Assembly (NCBI RefSeq): GCF_004798865.1
Contig: NW_025335268.1
Span: 58,222,374-58,286,373, forward strand
DNA length: 64,000 nucleotides
Reading direction: 5' to 3'
Origin: Varanus komodoensis
Taxonomy: Eukaryota; Chordata; Lepidosauria; Squamata; Varanidae
Numbering within the stretch: the first letter of the stretch is position 1; each line of letters starts with the position of its first letter. Below the pieces are notes generated by a model. It saw only the letters and a list, made by a program, of their open reading frames with translations. It made no database searches and was not told the origin of the DNA. Shown piece after piece: positions 11,320 through 21,298 of the stretch. A program made the translations under genes and the position numbers.

Positions 11320-13830
11320 GGGCAAGTGCGCGTAAGATTAGCGCCACAGCCTTCTAGATCATGCCGGCTGAGTACGCCCGCTGTTTCAGCCCGACGCGGG
11401 CCCCCACCCACGGGACAGTTCGTAGTGACATCGGATTCGCGCCTGCACGCCTCCCTTCGCTGCCACCTCCACAAGCTTAAACGCTAGGCATGGAAATCCA
11501 CAATATAATAAACACACGATCATTGGGGCCCGGAGACAAGTGGCTGCAGAAGACGGCCTTCAAGTCCCACGGATGCCAAGGAGAACCGGGAACTCGATCG
11601 ACGCCCCCCGAGGAAGGCTCCCACCTTCGGCAGGACGCCTGCGCCCCCGCCGTCAGCCAGTCGGCTAGCGCTAAACCTTGGCCCACTTCGGGGGCTTTCG
11701 GCCCCTCCCCTCCCCTCCCCTTCCCTGGCATTTGGAGTGCGGGAGGGGAGGGCCCGTCTCTCGGCCCATTAAGGCCGCCCCGGCCACTGGGCTTGTTGTC
11801 CTCGGAAACATTTGGAGCCAGCCGAAGGATGCCCGCCAGGCCGGGCCAGGCCGGGCGAGCGCGGGACCCCGTTCAGTTGACACGAGGTCACCAGTTCGCT
11901 GATTAACCCCTGTTTAAAGGTCCCAGGAGTCTAGCGCGAAAGGCCCGCGGGACTCGGGCTGCGCTGGGAAACCGTTTGCAGCATCCCCCGACGGGGCGTC
12001 CCGGGAGGCTCCCCCCCCCCTCGTGCGCGCCTCGTAATTGCTTAAAGATATCTGGCAGCTTCGATTACTGTAATTACCATCAGGGGCTGTTGAAAGAAGT
12101 GAGGCTGCTTTGCGAGGGCTCCTCGGCGGGGTCTTATTACCACCCAAGCAGAGCGATCACATCTGACATCACTCCAGCCTGGCGGAAGGGAGGACGGAGG
12201 CAGCCCGGGCCCAGCGGAGACAGGGACCGCCGCGGCCTGCCGCCCGCCTCTCCGCCCAGACGCCAGGCTTCCCCGAGCGCCCGGCCCGGGCTCGCTCCCC
12301 CCGCACCCGACAGAGCGCCCGCTCGTCCTCACGAGAGGGCGGCGAAGTCCGGGAAGCCGTGAGATCGCCTTCAGAGCCGAGGGGTAGGATTAGGGTTCCC
12401 TCCCCTCCCGCCGCCCAAGATTAGCCAATGTCTCCCTGCATGAACTGCGTGTCGCAGGAACACAAACGGGGCGTGATCCGACCATGGTTGAGCCCTTGAC
12501 CACGCAGCGCCCAAGCATGCTCAGACGTCGGGCCCACTGAATTAAAGGGGCTTGTTCCTGGGCAAGCGGGGAGAGGATTGTAGCCCGAAAGTCGCCTCAT
12601 ACCCACGAGCTGCGGCGAGCGCGTGTTTGCTCTGCAGAACGTGGCCTTCGGCTTCAGCGCGCCTGCTCTCCTAAATTCACTCGCCTGGGATTGCGGCCTT
12701 GCGCGCGCCTCCAGTGGAATCAGTGGGGTGGAATGAGGGGTATTCTTACTTAGAGGGGACCCAGGGAATGTTTTTCAGCCAACCGAGCCCCGGGAACGGC
12801 CGTTGAGCTGCAGCGCTCACTCGACTGCATTCGAGGCTGGAATGGTCCCGTGCAAACGCCATCCAGAGCCGTGGAGCTGGGCCTCCGTGTGAATTAATGT
12901 TGCTGAATGTCCCTTCACAGCCCAATTGCCTCCAGAGAACCGGCAGGGGCGCGGGGTGCTCAGAGAGTCCACGCTAACCCCCCCCCCGCCCCCGTGCGAA
13001 CTCTTTCGGAGGAGACATTAGAAGACGCTTCATGGGGGGGGAGATCCTTTTTCGAGTCTGCCTTGTAAGGACCCATGTTATCGCGAAGTAGACGGGCTTG
13101 GGCTTCTGGAGGCGGCTGGATTTCTTTCTGGCCAAATGGCTCCTCTATTTTACCGGCACGGACACGGCCGCCTCTTGCAAGAGGACACGTTTCCTTTGAA
13201 CTGAGTGACTTGCTCGCAGTCTCGGTCCCGGGGGACACTGAGCAGTAAGCCTCCTCGAAAGGAGCGGGCGGGCCTCACTTGCCAGTAACTCCCCGTCGTT
13301 CCCCATGGACGCCAGGCCCAAGCAGGCAAAGCCACCCGAAAGTGAAGTGTTTGGGACCGGGCTGGAGAATCTCGTGAGGAGCGGCACGCGAAAGGTGCCA
13401 CGTCCCTGCCGTTAAAAATCCCAGCTGGGTTCCTCCCATCAGCAGCCTGGAGCAGCCCCGTCCATTTCAACGGGTCTACTCCAAACAGACTAGAGACACA
13501 TTCCAAGACACAGAAGTGACCTTCTGTCCAAATGGGCCCGCTCCCCATCGCGGCGCTTTTCCCCTTGGACAGAGCGCGGGTTGCTCTTCAGGAGCACTTT
13601 CTCGGAACCGACCCGCGGTGCCCAGCAGCGCTGGAAGTCCCGCCGCCGACCCTGCCCGTCCCGCAGCCGCACCGGCGCCGCTCCTAGGCCAGGCGCGCCT
13701 CCGGGGAAGCCGCAGCCCCGCGGGGCGGCCCCCTCGCAGCACCGCCGCTGCCCTGCGCCGAACCGTCTTCCGAGCACCCGGCTGGCCCTTCGCAAACCCG
13801 CTTGGCCAGATAACGGGAGTCGTGCAATTT
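11320..13830. promoter_or_regulatory. Broad CpG-rich domain in intron 1
   Basis: About 2.5 kb of CpG-rich sequence, interrupted by more AT-rich enhancer-like patches such as 12021-12180. Together with the islands at 7.3 and 9.5 kb and the promoter island, it makes most of the gene's 5' end CpG-rich, as is typical of Polycomb-regulated developmental transcription factors. That comparison is inference from the class of gene. Confidence 0.5.
12021..12180. promoter_or_regulatory. Candidate conserved enhancer in intron 1
   Basis: A non-repetitive, moderately AT-rich patch inside a GC-rich domain, with GTAATTGC, GATTACTGTAATTACC (two homeodomain cores in mirror arrangement), AGATATC, and clustered GATCAC/ATCTGACATCAC sites. 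This composition is characteristic of deeply conserved vertebrate noncoding elements. No alignment could be run. Confidence 0.5.
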
Positions 13831-14390
13831 CTTCGGCTTTTCCTAGGAGCCCATAAACTCTTTCGGCTCAAATTTTCTCAGTGCTGTTTTATATCCTGAC
13901 ATTTTGATGTGTGGAAAAAACTTTTTTCCTCCCCAAGAATAATGATGAAACCGACTGGAAATGCTCGACTAACTTCCATCGATCCAAAAGGTTTGCTGTC
14001 CGATGCATCCCATTAACCTCTCCTCGCTCGCCTCGAACTATTTTGCTTTAGTCTTGAGGTGTTGGGATTTACTGGTTTAAAATGTGTGAGTGTGTGTTTA
14101 CTTTTTGTCATTCATTCTACTACACAAGTAAAGATTATCCCTTCCAATTGGGACAAGGGGGGCTCCTAGGGATAAAGTTTTGAATGTGAGACAATAACAG
14201 GCGATGCCATGACAGTAGCAGGCGGAATAAACTCATGTCGAAGAGTAGCAAAACAAGCGCACGGGAAAAGATGGAGAAGCCCCGGAGGGTAGGAGCCAGG
14301 TTAAAGGGAGAGGAATCGTGAGTTCGCACGTAAGGCGTTTTTCATCCGATCAACCTACACGCACATGTTTCTCGGCTATTTTTCATTTTC

Positions 14391-14560
14391 TTTCCCTTTG
14401 AGCCATTACAAAAATGCAATTATGGCGGCGCGATCTCGCTCTATAACGGCCTAACCCATCACCTGTCATACACCAAATTGGATTGTGCATGTTACTGACC
14501 CCATCACTCCATATTACGACAAATTCCTCAAGTCCCTTCTTGGGTTTCCAGTGTTTGAAG
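14391..14560. promoter_or_regulatory. Candidate conserved enhancer near exon 1
   Basis: A repeat-free stretch with ATGCAATTATGG, CACCTGTCAT (E-box/TGIF-like), CCAAATTGGATTG and CATATTACG motifs, about 650-830 bp inside intron 1 from the exon 1 donor. Motif density and absence of repeats suggest a conserved element. Confidence 0.45.
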
Positions 14561-15197
14561 GCAATTCTTAGCCAGGGCAGTCAATCAGACTTAAAAAAAA
14601 AAATAAATTCCCCAGTTATGAGGTGCACCCGGATTTAGGATTAAGGGAAATGTGACTTTTAAGTTGTTTCTGCTTCCCTCTTTCGCAGGATTATGCGGCA
14701 AGGCTGAAAATGGTGTGCAAAGTATTTCCCTTAAATCCTCTTTCAACAGAGGCTCTCTCTCCGCCTTTCCTTTGCGAGTCCGGGGTATGCAACTATCTGG
14801 AAGTTTCACCCCCCACCCCCAAAGTACGGATTGTAGCAGAAGAAAGTTGTACAGGTTGCAGAGCGCTTTCTTTCGGCCTCGCGCTGCACCGAGCAAGGGA
14901 GAGGCGTGCAACAAATGGCTGCCCGAGCCACGACGGAGAGGCACCGACCTCGCTTCCCGCCCGCCCGCCGCTTCCCCACTGCGGGCGACTCCGGAGTTGC
15001 CGGCGGGCCCGCGATGGGCGCCGGCTCGCGCGCCGCTCCCTCCGCCCGGCCCGCGGGCCCCCGCGGGGCGCTCGGGCGAACTTCCGCGGCTGCGCTGCGC
15101 GGCCCGTGCGGCTGGGGTCCCCCGCCAGGGCACCGGGGCCCAGGCTCCCGCCCGGGGCGACACCCTCTCCCGCAGGCCGCCGCCGAGCATTACCCAC

Positions 15198-15222
15198 TTG
15201 TTGATCCTGCCGGCTTGCTCAT
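15198..15222 (-). CDS. NR2E1: NR2E1 coding exon 1: start codon and residues 1-8 plus one base
   Basis: The ATG lies at 15222-15220 in a good Kozak context (A at -3) and starts MSKPAGST, ending with the single base A of a split AGC (Ser9) codon. Joining this A to exon 2 gives [19 protein letters not shown], the known N-terminus of vertebrate NR2E1. The donor is A|GTGGGT, usable but not strong. A second GT lies four bases further into the intron (GTAATG) and would shift the frame. The upstream sequence stays open in this frame for 145 more codons, so the short start is chosen because it matches the known family N-terminus and has a good context. Intron 1 is 9079 bases long. Confidence 0.95.
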
Positions 15223-16200
15223 CCTGGCGTCCCTCGGGACGGCGACGGCGGGCTCTGCCTCCGGAGGAGGAGGAGGAGGTGGAGGAGGAGGAGGAGAGCT
15301 CCGGGCGCTCGGAGAGCGGCGGTCCGCTCGGGTCGTCTGCAGTGGCTTCCGTCGGCGCTCCGGCTGCCCTTGGGCTGGCGTGACAGGTGCCTCAGAGCCG
15401 CACCGGCGAGGCGAGGCGACGCATCCTCCTCCCCCCTCCCCCTCCTCCCCTCCCCTCCCCTCCCTCCCCCCCAAGACTCGCTCGGCAGTTTCTTCGAAAG
15501 GGCGATTCCTCCAGGAGGAACTTGCGCTGGATCGCGTGAGCGCCGCGCTGTGCTTGCGCGGAAGGAGAGAGCGAGCCCGGGAGGAGAGGCGCGGAAGGAG
15601 CGGAGCGGAGCGGCAGGAGGAGACCGCCGCTGCCCGGTGCCTCCCCGGCGCTCCCAAGTTGGTGCTCCCTCGTTCAGGTCTGAGGCAGGGATGGCGGTGG
15701 TCGGGGCGGGGGGAGGAACGATGAGGGAGGGGGCGAAACGACCAGCCCCACGAGCGAGCGAGCGAGCGAGGAGGAGGAGGAGGGTGGCGGCGGCTGTGTG
15801 GGCAGCCCAGAGCTCCTCGGCGGAGATCAGAGGCTGAGAAATAATAAAAAGGAGGAGGGGGGGCTTGGAGGAGGCAGGGTCTGGTTCTCAGAAAGTGAAT
15901 GGCGCAACCAGAAAAAAAGGCAAAGAAAAGAGAGGGGAGAAAGAAAAGAAAAAGTAAAAGCGAAAGGTTTCCAGAAGTTCATCACACAGGCTGACTTTGT
16001 GCTTTGAGCCTCCAGCCCGAAGCGCCTATAATATCCCCCAGGAGCTCTGACAGGCAGCCAGCGGGGAGGGGAATGGCCGCTCCCAGCGCCGGGCGATCTG
16101 CGTGACGTCAGCCCGGGCTGGAAGAGGGTGTGTGTGCTCGATGCTAATGATATTAATGAAGCTCCCGGAGGCTTCTGCTCGGGGGCGCGGAGCGCTGAGT
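15223..16200 (-). promoter_or_regulatory. NR2E1: NR2E1 5' UTR and CpG-island promoter
   Basis: This GC-rich stretch lies directly upstream of the NR2E1 start codon, reading leftward. The 5' UTR close to the ATG has a (TCC)n-like run on the coding strand (15261-15297 on the plus strand). Further upstream, a TATA-like ATATTATAG (minus strand, around 16026-16034) lies about 70 bp downstream of a palindromic cAMP-response element TGACGTCA (16103-16110). An AT-rich block with paired ATTA/TAAT homeodomain half-sites follows at about 16140-16160. The transcription start site is inferred to lie somewhere between about 15.6 and 16.0 kb; it cannot be fixed from sequence alone. Confidence 0.75.
16103..16110. 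promoter_or_regulatory. Consensus cAMP-response element (CRE)
   Basis: A perfect palindromic TGACGTCA sits in the CpG island about 880 bp upstream of the NR2E1 ATG and next to a TATA-like sequence. CREB/ATF binding is the standard reading of this motif; occupancy here is inference. Confidence 0.6.
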
Positions 16201-16760
16201 CCCCAGCCCGGCCCTTCTTAACAGTAGCGAGTGCAATTCCTGCAAGGTGCTTTTTGTTTGCGGTGGCGTGCGTGCGTGTGTGTGTGCGCGCGCGCGTGTC
16301 TTGGAGCGTTTGGGCTTTTTCTCTGCTTAATGCTGATTTTGATCAACAACTTTCCGCCGGGACCTTTTTTCAAAAGAGAGGGCGCGAGAGCGAGAAAGTG
16401 GCGCTTCAGGCCATGCGGGGGCGTGTTCAAGAGCTGATGCTGGAGAAGGTGAAAAAGGAGGGAGACCTTCGGCGAGGCTCGGTCGCCCCGGCCCAGGTTG
16501 CTGGCGGGGGGGGGGGGTGGCTGAGGGGGGAGGCTTCTTCTTTCTTCCCCACCCCCTGTCGCTCCCGAGATGGGGGCGCAGCCATGGCACGAAGCAGGAC
16601 GTTGTGTGGTCGGAGGACCTTCAGCCTGGATGCGACGGGGACTGGGCAGCTAGCAAGGTGTGAGCGGGGGTTAGTCCCAGAAGCGCAAATTTCATGTCAC
16701 CCGCGAACTCTCCGCCAAGCCAGCCCCGGTTCTCTTTGAGCTGCCGCGCTCTTGTTCTGT
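16201..16760. promoter_or_regulatory. Upstream part of the NR2E1 CpG island
   Basis: GC-rich sequence continues upstream of the presumed start site. It includes a short (TG)n(CG)n run at about 16273-16298, able in principle to form Z-DNA, and a poly-G stretch at about 16505-16518. Open frames on both strands here have no recognisable domain and are treated as by-products of low stop-codon density. Confidence 0.5.
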
Positions 16761-17129
16761 GCGTGCACGTGGGTGAGACTATTAATGTTCATAATAATAC
16801 TGGTCGACCTGCAAGGGGAGTTGTGAGGATGATGTGAGAGGAACGCTCGGAAAGAGCAGTCTAGTTAGCATTGCTATTGGATCATCAACCAGCATTCTAA
16901 TGTGGTGGAGCTGAAGAGTCAAAGTAACACAATAATCTATGTGCAAGAGAGAGATACATTCAGAGAATATATATGTACAGTATATATAAAACTTTATGTG
17001 TACCTGCATGAGTTCCCATAATACTTACACGCGATTATGCGGGCATATCTCACTCCCAGACTGTGAGCTTCCTTGCCTGCATTGATAAGGACATGATAAC
17101 ATGTATCCAAAAGTATATTTAGTCTGGTC
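16761..17129. other. Intergenic sequence upstream of NR2E1
   Basis: A possible SINE tail remnant (AGTTGTGAGGATGATGTG near 16819) and a short AT-rich stretch around 16966-16990. Nothing else is recognised. Confidence 0.4.
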
Positions 17130-17270
17130 TTGCTCAATTTGGTAGTCTTCAGATGTGTGTTGGAGGACAGCTCCCGTCATCCCTAACTATTGGCCATGCT
17201 GGCTGGACATGATGGGAGTTGCAGGGTGACCCCTCTGGAGGGCACTAGGCTGGGGAAGTCTGATCTAGCT
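17130..17270 (+). repeat. Interspersed repeat with inverted 'gggagttgcag / cagctcccgtcat' arms
   Basis: The left arm ACAGCTCCCGTCATCCCTAA and the right arm CATGATGGGAGTTGCAGGGT are imperfect inverted repeats around GGCCATGCTGGCTGG. The layout suggests a non-autonomous DNA element related to the copy at 1600-1675. The family is unassigned. Confidence 0.5.
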
Positions 17271-18200
17271 CAAATAGTGCCCTTGGAGCAAATCTTTGGG
17301 TTCGGTGCACAGCACAGCCAAGCCTAGTATTTCCCTTATAGTAGTTTGAGGGAGTCACACAGCAGCCAAAAGAGGCTCTCCCCTCGCCCCCAGAAACATA
17401 AGCTCTCCTCAAGCGATAGCCTCAGCAGAGAGCTAAGTTATCAGGGCCTGGTGGCACGCAAAATCCTCCAAGGTTACTAGTCCATATGACCCGGGGAAAA
17501 GGCTCAACGTCGAGGCAAGAAGTCAATGCTTGCCACACATCTGCCTGCTGGGGGAAACATTCTCAGTAAGATTCCCACACTCCACCCTCATGTCCCCATC
17601 TCTGGCTGGAGCGATCTCGAACACCTAGGGAGAAAATGGCACATTTCTTCATATGACAACAGAGGACAAGGATCTCCTGACTCCAACTGGCTACAGCCGA
17701 CCTTTCAGTGCCTTAAGGTTGCCTCCCTCGGTCGTTTTGGAAGTCAGCTCCCATCGCCTCCAGGGCCGCTGGGAGCTGACGTCCAAAACAGCCGGATGGC
17801 GCTGACTGGGCGAGGCTGTTTGGAAGGATGGCCCTTGTGCTGTGTCTTCCTTAAAGTCTTATATTCTTTTACTTTTTTTTTTTTTAAAAAGTACAGACCC
17901 GCTTTCCTGATTTGTCCCACGCTGCGCACAAAGCCAAATAGCCCCACTTTCTCGCAACCGCGCGCTCAGTTTCAGAAACTTCTGCACCACACCAGCGGCA
18001 TTCCAGAGCGAGCCCCCGATTCCGCCTGACTCCATCATCAGGCAAAAATCGTACAGAGGTGGTACCCACTTCGTGCGGAGCCAGGAAGAATTCCTCCTGA
18101 ATTTCGGAGGGCGCCGCATTAGGCCCTTCTGTGAAGACTGCCCCTCAAATCTACAGCTCAGTGACCCCCTCCCGCCCCACATCACAGGCCGCTAACTGCC
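17271..18200. other. Intergenic sequence, no call
   Basis: Moderately GC-rich sequence with a T-run at about 17872-17885. The stop-free frame at 17526-18029 has no domain and spans the low-complexity run, so it is not called a gene. Confidence 0.45.
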
Positions 18201-18214
18201 TCGTTGCAAGTTGT

Positions 18215-18375
18215 CGCCCATCCTCTCAGCCCCCAACTGATAAAAAGGACCTAGTTAAAGAGAGCCATTATCCGAGCCCCTGATCTTTAAGAGATTACCC
18301 AACTCGAACTTTAAACCCAATCAGAGGCTCTGTCAGTAGAACAAGAGCTTATTAACCTCTCCCAGGGAAGGGGGC
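18215..18375. promoter_or_regulatory. Candidate conserved enhancer about 3 kb upstream of the NR2E1 ATG
   Basis: Repeat-free sequence dense in core motifs: CAACTGATAAAAAGG, TTAAAGAGAG, CTGATCTTTAAGAG (LEF/TCF-like), CCAATCAGAGG (CCAAT/TALE-type), and GCTTATTAACC. This is a strong candidate for a conserved noncoding element. Confidence 0.5.
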
Positions 18376-18549
18376 TTGTTTGGGGCTTTATACCGTTGCG
18401 ATGCGGGGGTGTAGGTGGATGGGAGGAAGCGGGGAGCGCCAAGGGGAATGCAGAAGACACTCTTGTTCAATCCCATCGGCTGGGGAGGGATGGAAAGAGC
18501 TGGACGCATTATCTGGCGAGCATGTCAAGGGGTCCCCCCCGCCCGGCGC

Positions 18550-18790
18550 CGCAGATCTTGCTGCGGATCAGCCGTCAGCACGTTTAATTAAATCGGCTAC
18601 AGTCCCCTAACGACATAACGAGGAGAGGCGATCCCCTTGGCTCTGCGCCTCTATTGCAGAGTTGGTCACGGTGTATTTATTGCTTTGGATTTGCAGCGAG
18701 TAATCTCTTCGCTCTCAAAGAGGAAATGCCTTTTTGTGGGGTGGAGATCAACTTCATAGGTGATAACGGGTGACTTTCTGTCCGTCTGTT
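18550..18790. promoter_or_regulatory. Candidate conserved element with homeodomain sites
   Basis: GCACGTTTAATTAAATCGG and GCGAGTAATCTC motifs lie in a repeat-free stretch continuing into a GC-rich patch at about 18.80-19.00 kb. Regulatory function is inferred from composition alone. Confidence 0.4.
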
Positions 18791-19136
18791 CGCTGCAGGC
18801 TCTTCTGACCGAAGGCCCTCCGCATGGCAGGCCGCGCGCGTAGGCCTCACGAAGGCGCAGGAGAAGCTCCCGATGAGCCGTGCCCACAGCGGGTAAAAGC
18901 ACTGCGGAAGCCGCGCGGCGTCGACCCGGGGCCCGCGGGCCGAGCCCAGGCGCGTAGCTAGAGGATCCGGCCAGCTGAGTCGGGCCTGGGAGCGCACAGG
19001 TAGAGGCAGCAGTGAACGAGCCTGCGGAAATCCCTCAGCTAGGAAATCCCTCTCTCCAGTTCGCAGCTGCTACTGACATGCCTCACTAGGAATATTCAGA
19101 AGCAGTCTCTGCTGCACCCAGAGCAGGGGCTGCAGC

Positions 19137-19410
19137 CCTGTATTCACTTACCTGGGAGTAAGTCCCACATAACTCAGTGGGGCTTGCTTCTGAGTAGATC
19201 AAAGGCTGGTGCTGCAAAGACATCTTACAAAGCAAATCTCCTATGCCTGTTTGCTTGGATGCAAGCTCCATTGTGCTCAGTGCAGCTTACTCCCAGGTAA
19301 ATGTGCATAGGATTGTGCAATCTCAGCATGTGTACTCAGAAGGAAGACCCACTGAATCCAGTAGGACTTACTTCCAGGTAAGTGTGCCTATATGGGATTA
19401 CGGCCTTAGT
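19137..19410. repeat. Two near-complete palindromic short repeats in tandem
   Basis: The first copy (19137-19215) reads ACTTACCTGGGAGTAAGTCC, a central CTCAGTGGGG, then CTTGCTTCTGAGTAGA. The second region (19264-19410) holds two further arms, each with GTAGGACTTACTTCCAGGTAAGT or similar and a terminal GGATT block. These are the best examples of the element in the window and show its palindromic structure. Confidence 0.7.
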
Positions 19411-19789
19411 TGATCAGCTGTATGAGTCTGATTCAATGAGGGTGCAATTCTGTCCATGTTAGGCAGAAAAAAGGGCCTACACTACTGGGAGAGGGACAAG
19501 GCTGGTTCCAGTTGTTGCTGCAAAGAGGATTTTAAGAACTTGGTTGGTTTTTTCCTGACTTTGAATGGAAAGGCCTTTTTTTCTGTAAGTCAGTTTCATT
19601 TTTAATAGGGATTTAGATTGGATGTCACTGTAAGTGGCTTCTTGTGAATCTGTTGTTCAAAATAGATTTTTTTTCATAAATTGAAATGGGAAGTAGATGT
19701 TTCATGCTTTCACTACTGTAGGAAGACAGTGAACTTGAACTATTAAATAAATACAATGCTGGCATTCTGCTGCAACAACTGAATGATCA
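19411..19789. other. Intergenic sequence, no call
   Basis: AT-rich sequence with no repeat or coding signal I recognise. Confidence 0.4.
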
Positions 19790-20370
19790 TTTAGATTAAT
19801 AAATTATAAAAAGTTTCACTAATCAAACAGCTGGGTCCAGAGTCACCTGAATGCTGCAAAGCCGATGCTTCAGAGGGAGTACAACTCCACTTAGGACAAG
19901 ATAAAATCCCCAGATTAGTTTGCCTGCTGGTGAAAAGTAACCTAGCCTTGCCACATAGTGCCTTCCTCAACTTGTTAATGCCTGTCCAATCTTTCATTGC
20001 ACTATTCAGGACTTCAACAGCCTCCTTAGCACTAGTTGAAGAAGCAAGAGAAAATTGTGTATATCTTTAGTACATGAAAATACAACCCCAGCACTCTGAA
20101 TGACCTCTTCCAATGGCTTCATCTAGATGATTAAAAGCATAAGGGAAAAATAAAGCCCCAAAGCCTCTTACAGGCCAAGCACCCAAAGGCTGAGAGATAT
20201 CACCAGTATCACCTCCTGGAAGCACTCAACCACACAGGACCGGACTGGTCCACTTGCAAATGATGCCCCCAAGTCCCATACTGGCAGAATGTTGCCAAAG
20301 GATAGCATGGTTGATGTTACTGAAGGCTGTTGAGAGGTACAGCAGAACCAATAAGGGTACTCCATCCCTG
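19790..20370 (-). mobile_element. L2-clade LINE fragment, reverse transcriptase middle part
   Basis: Minus-strand frames encode RT pieces. The higher-coordinate part (about 20365-20200) corresponds to the LLVLLDLSTAF-like region, split over two frames. The lower part (19997-19791) has a WTGINKLRKA segment corresponding to the family motif W-x-x-x-NKLxLNPxKTE that follows the catalytic YADD box. Frameshifts and stops make it a dead LINE copy. The family assignment rests on remembered L2 RT motifs. Confidence 0.7.
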
Positions 20371-21211
20371 TTTATGTTTTTCACTTTTTGACTATGCCGT
20401 TCAGTACTGACTTGTATGTATGAATCAGCTCCCAGTGAGTGGCAACTGGATGTTTGAACAGGAAATTGGCTTTGTTTTTGTTTTCAAATGAGTTTATATG
20501 AACATTCCACCTCTGGTGTTATAAGTATACATATAACCACTCAACAGTGCAAGTGACCCTATGAATATGCATGTGAGAACCAGGCCAAAAGTCTGCAATT
20601 TCAAATAATGACTGAATGCATGAATAGTCAAGTTAGATCTAGAACCCCAAATTTCACCTCAAACAGAAGCCTATACAGAGGAGTCAGAGGGCTACAGTGA
20701 TGTTAATTTTTGCCTAGTATCACCTGCCCACGTTGGGATTTCATGACCTTTGACATTTCCTTGTCTCTCATTGAGAGCAGCAAATCATGTGGATCAGGAA
20801 ATAGAGATGGAAAAATGCAGAATTTCCTGCTGGCAGGTCAAGTATAAGTTCCATGAGTTATTATAGAAGTGGGGAGGACAAGCCAGCTATGTCCACCACT
20901 TTGCAGTAGAAGCCATGCATTTTAGAATAATTGTTGGCACGGTCCCAGTGCAAATCCCAGTATTTTGATGACCTTGTAGCAGGTCACTGTGGAGACTTTC
21001 CTTCTCCCACTTTGCTGTAGATATGCAGGATTTAAATCCTCTTTAAGATCATAGTCTGTGTGAATGTTTACATGAATATTCTATCACAACTGTTGTACAA
21101 TAGATCATTACAATTAGTATATTTGTATTAAGTTGCTGGGTTTCAGGATTTGATCCTAATTTCCATTTCTGTTTCTTTGAATAATTGCATATTTTACTGC
21201 ACTTGAGGCTG

Positions 21212-21214
<3 letters not shown>
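20371..21214. other. Intergenic sequence, no call
   Basis: AT-rich sequence without a recognisable element. Confidence 0.4.

Positions 21215-21215
<1 letters not shown>

Positions 21216-21298
<83 letters not shown>

Larger units (their letters stand above)
6119..15197 (-). other. NR2E1: NR2E1 intron 1
   Basis: This 9.1-kb intron separates the N-terminal exon from the zinc-finger exon. It contains CpG-rich blocks at about 7.3-8.3, 9.5-10.0 and 11.3-13.8 kb, non-repetitive enhancer-like stretches at about 12.02-12.18 and 14.39-14.55 kb, and few transposon remnants. A largely repeat-poor, CpG-rich first intron fits a developmental-regulator locus. Long stop-free frames at 7143-8090 and 7420-8325 are explained by GC content. 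Confidence 0.85.

Noticed and set aside
14591-15837. Long plus- and minus-strand frames around NR2E1 exon 1
   Set aside because: They are by-products of the GC-rich promoter. Only the short MSKPAGSTS segment matches a known protein.
17526-18029. A 167-codon plus-strand frame as a gene
   Set aside because: It passes through a poly-T run and has no domain or codon pattern supporting it.
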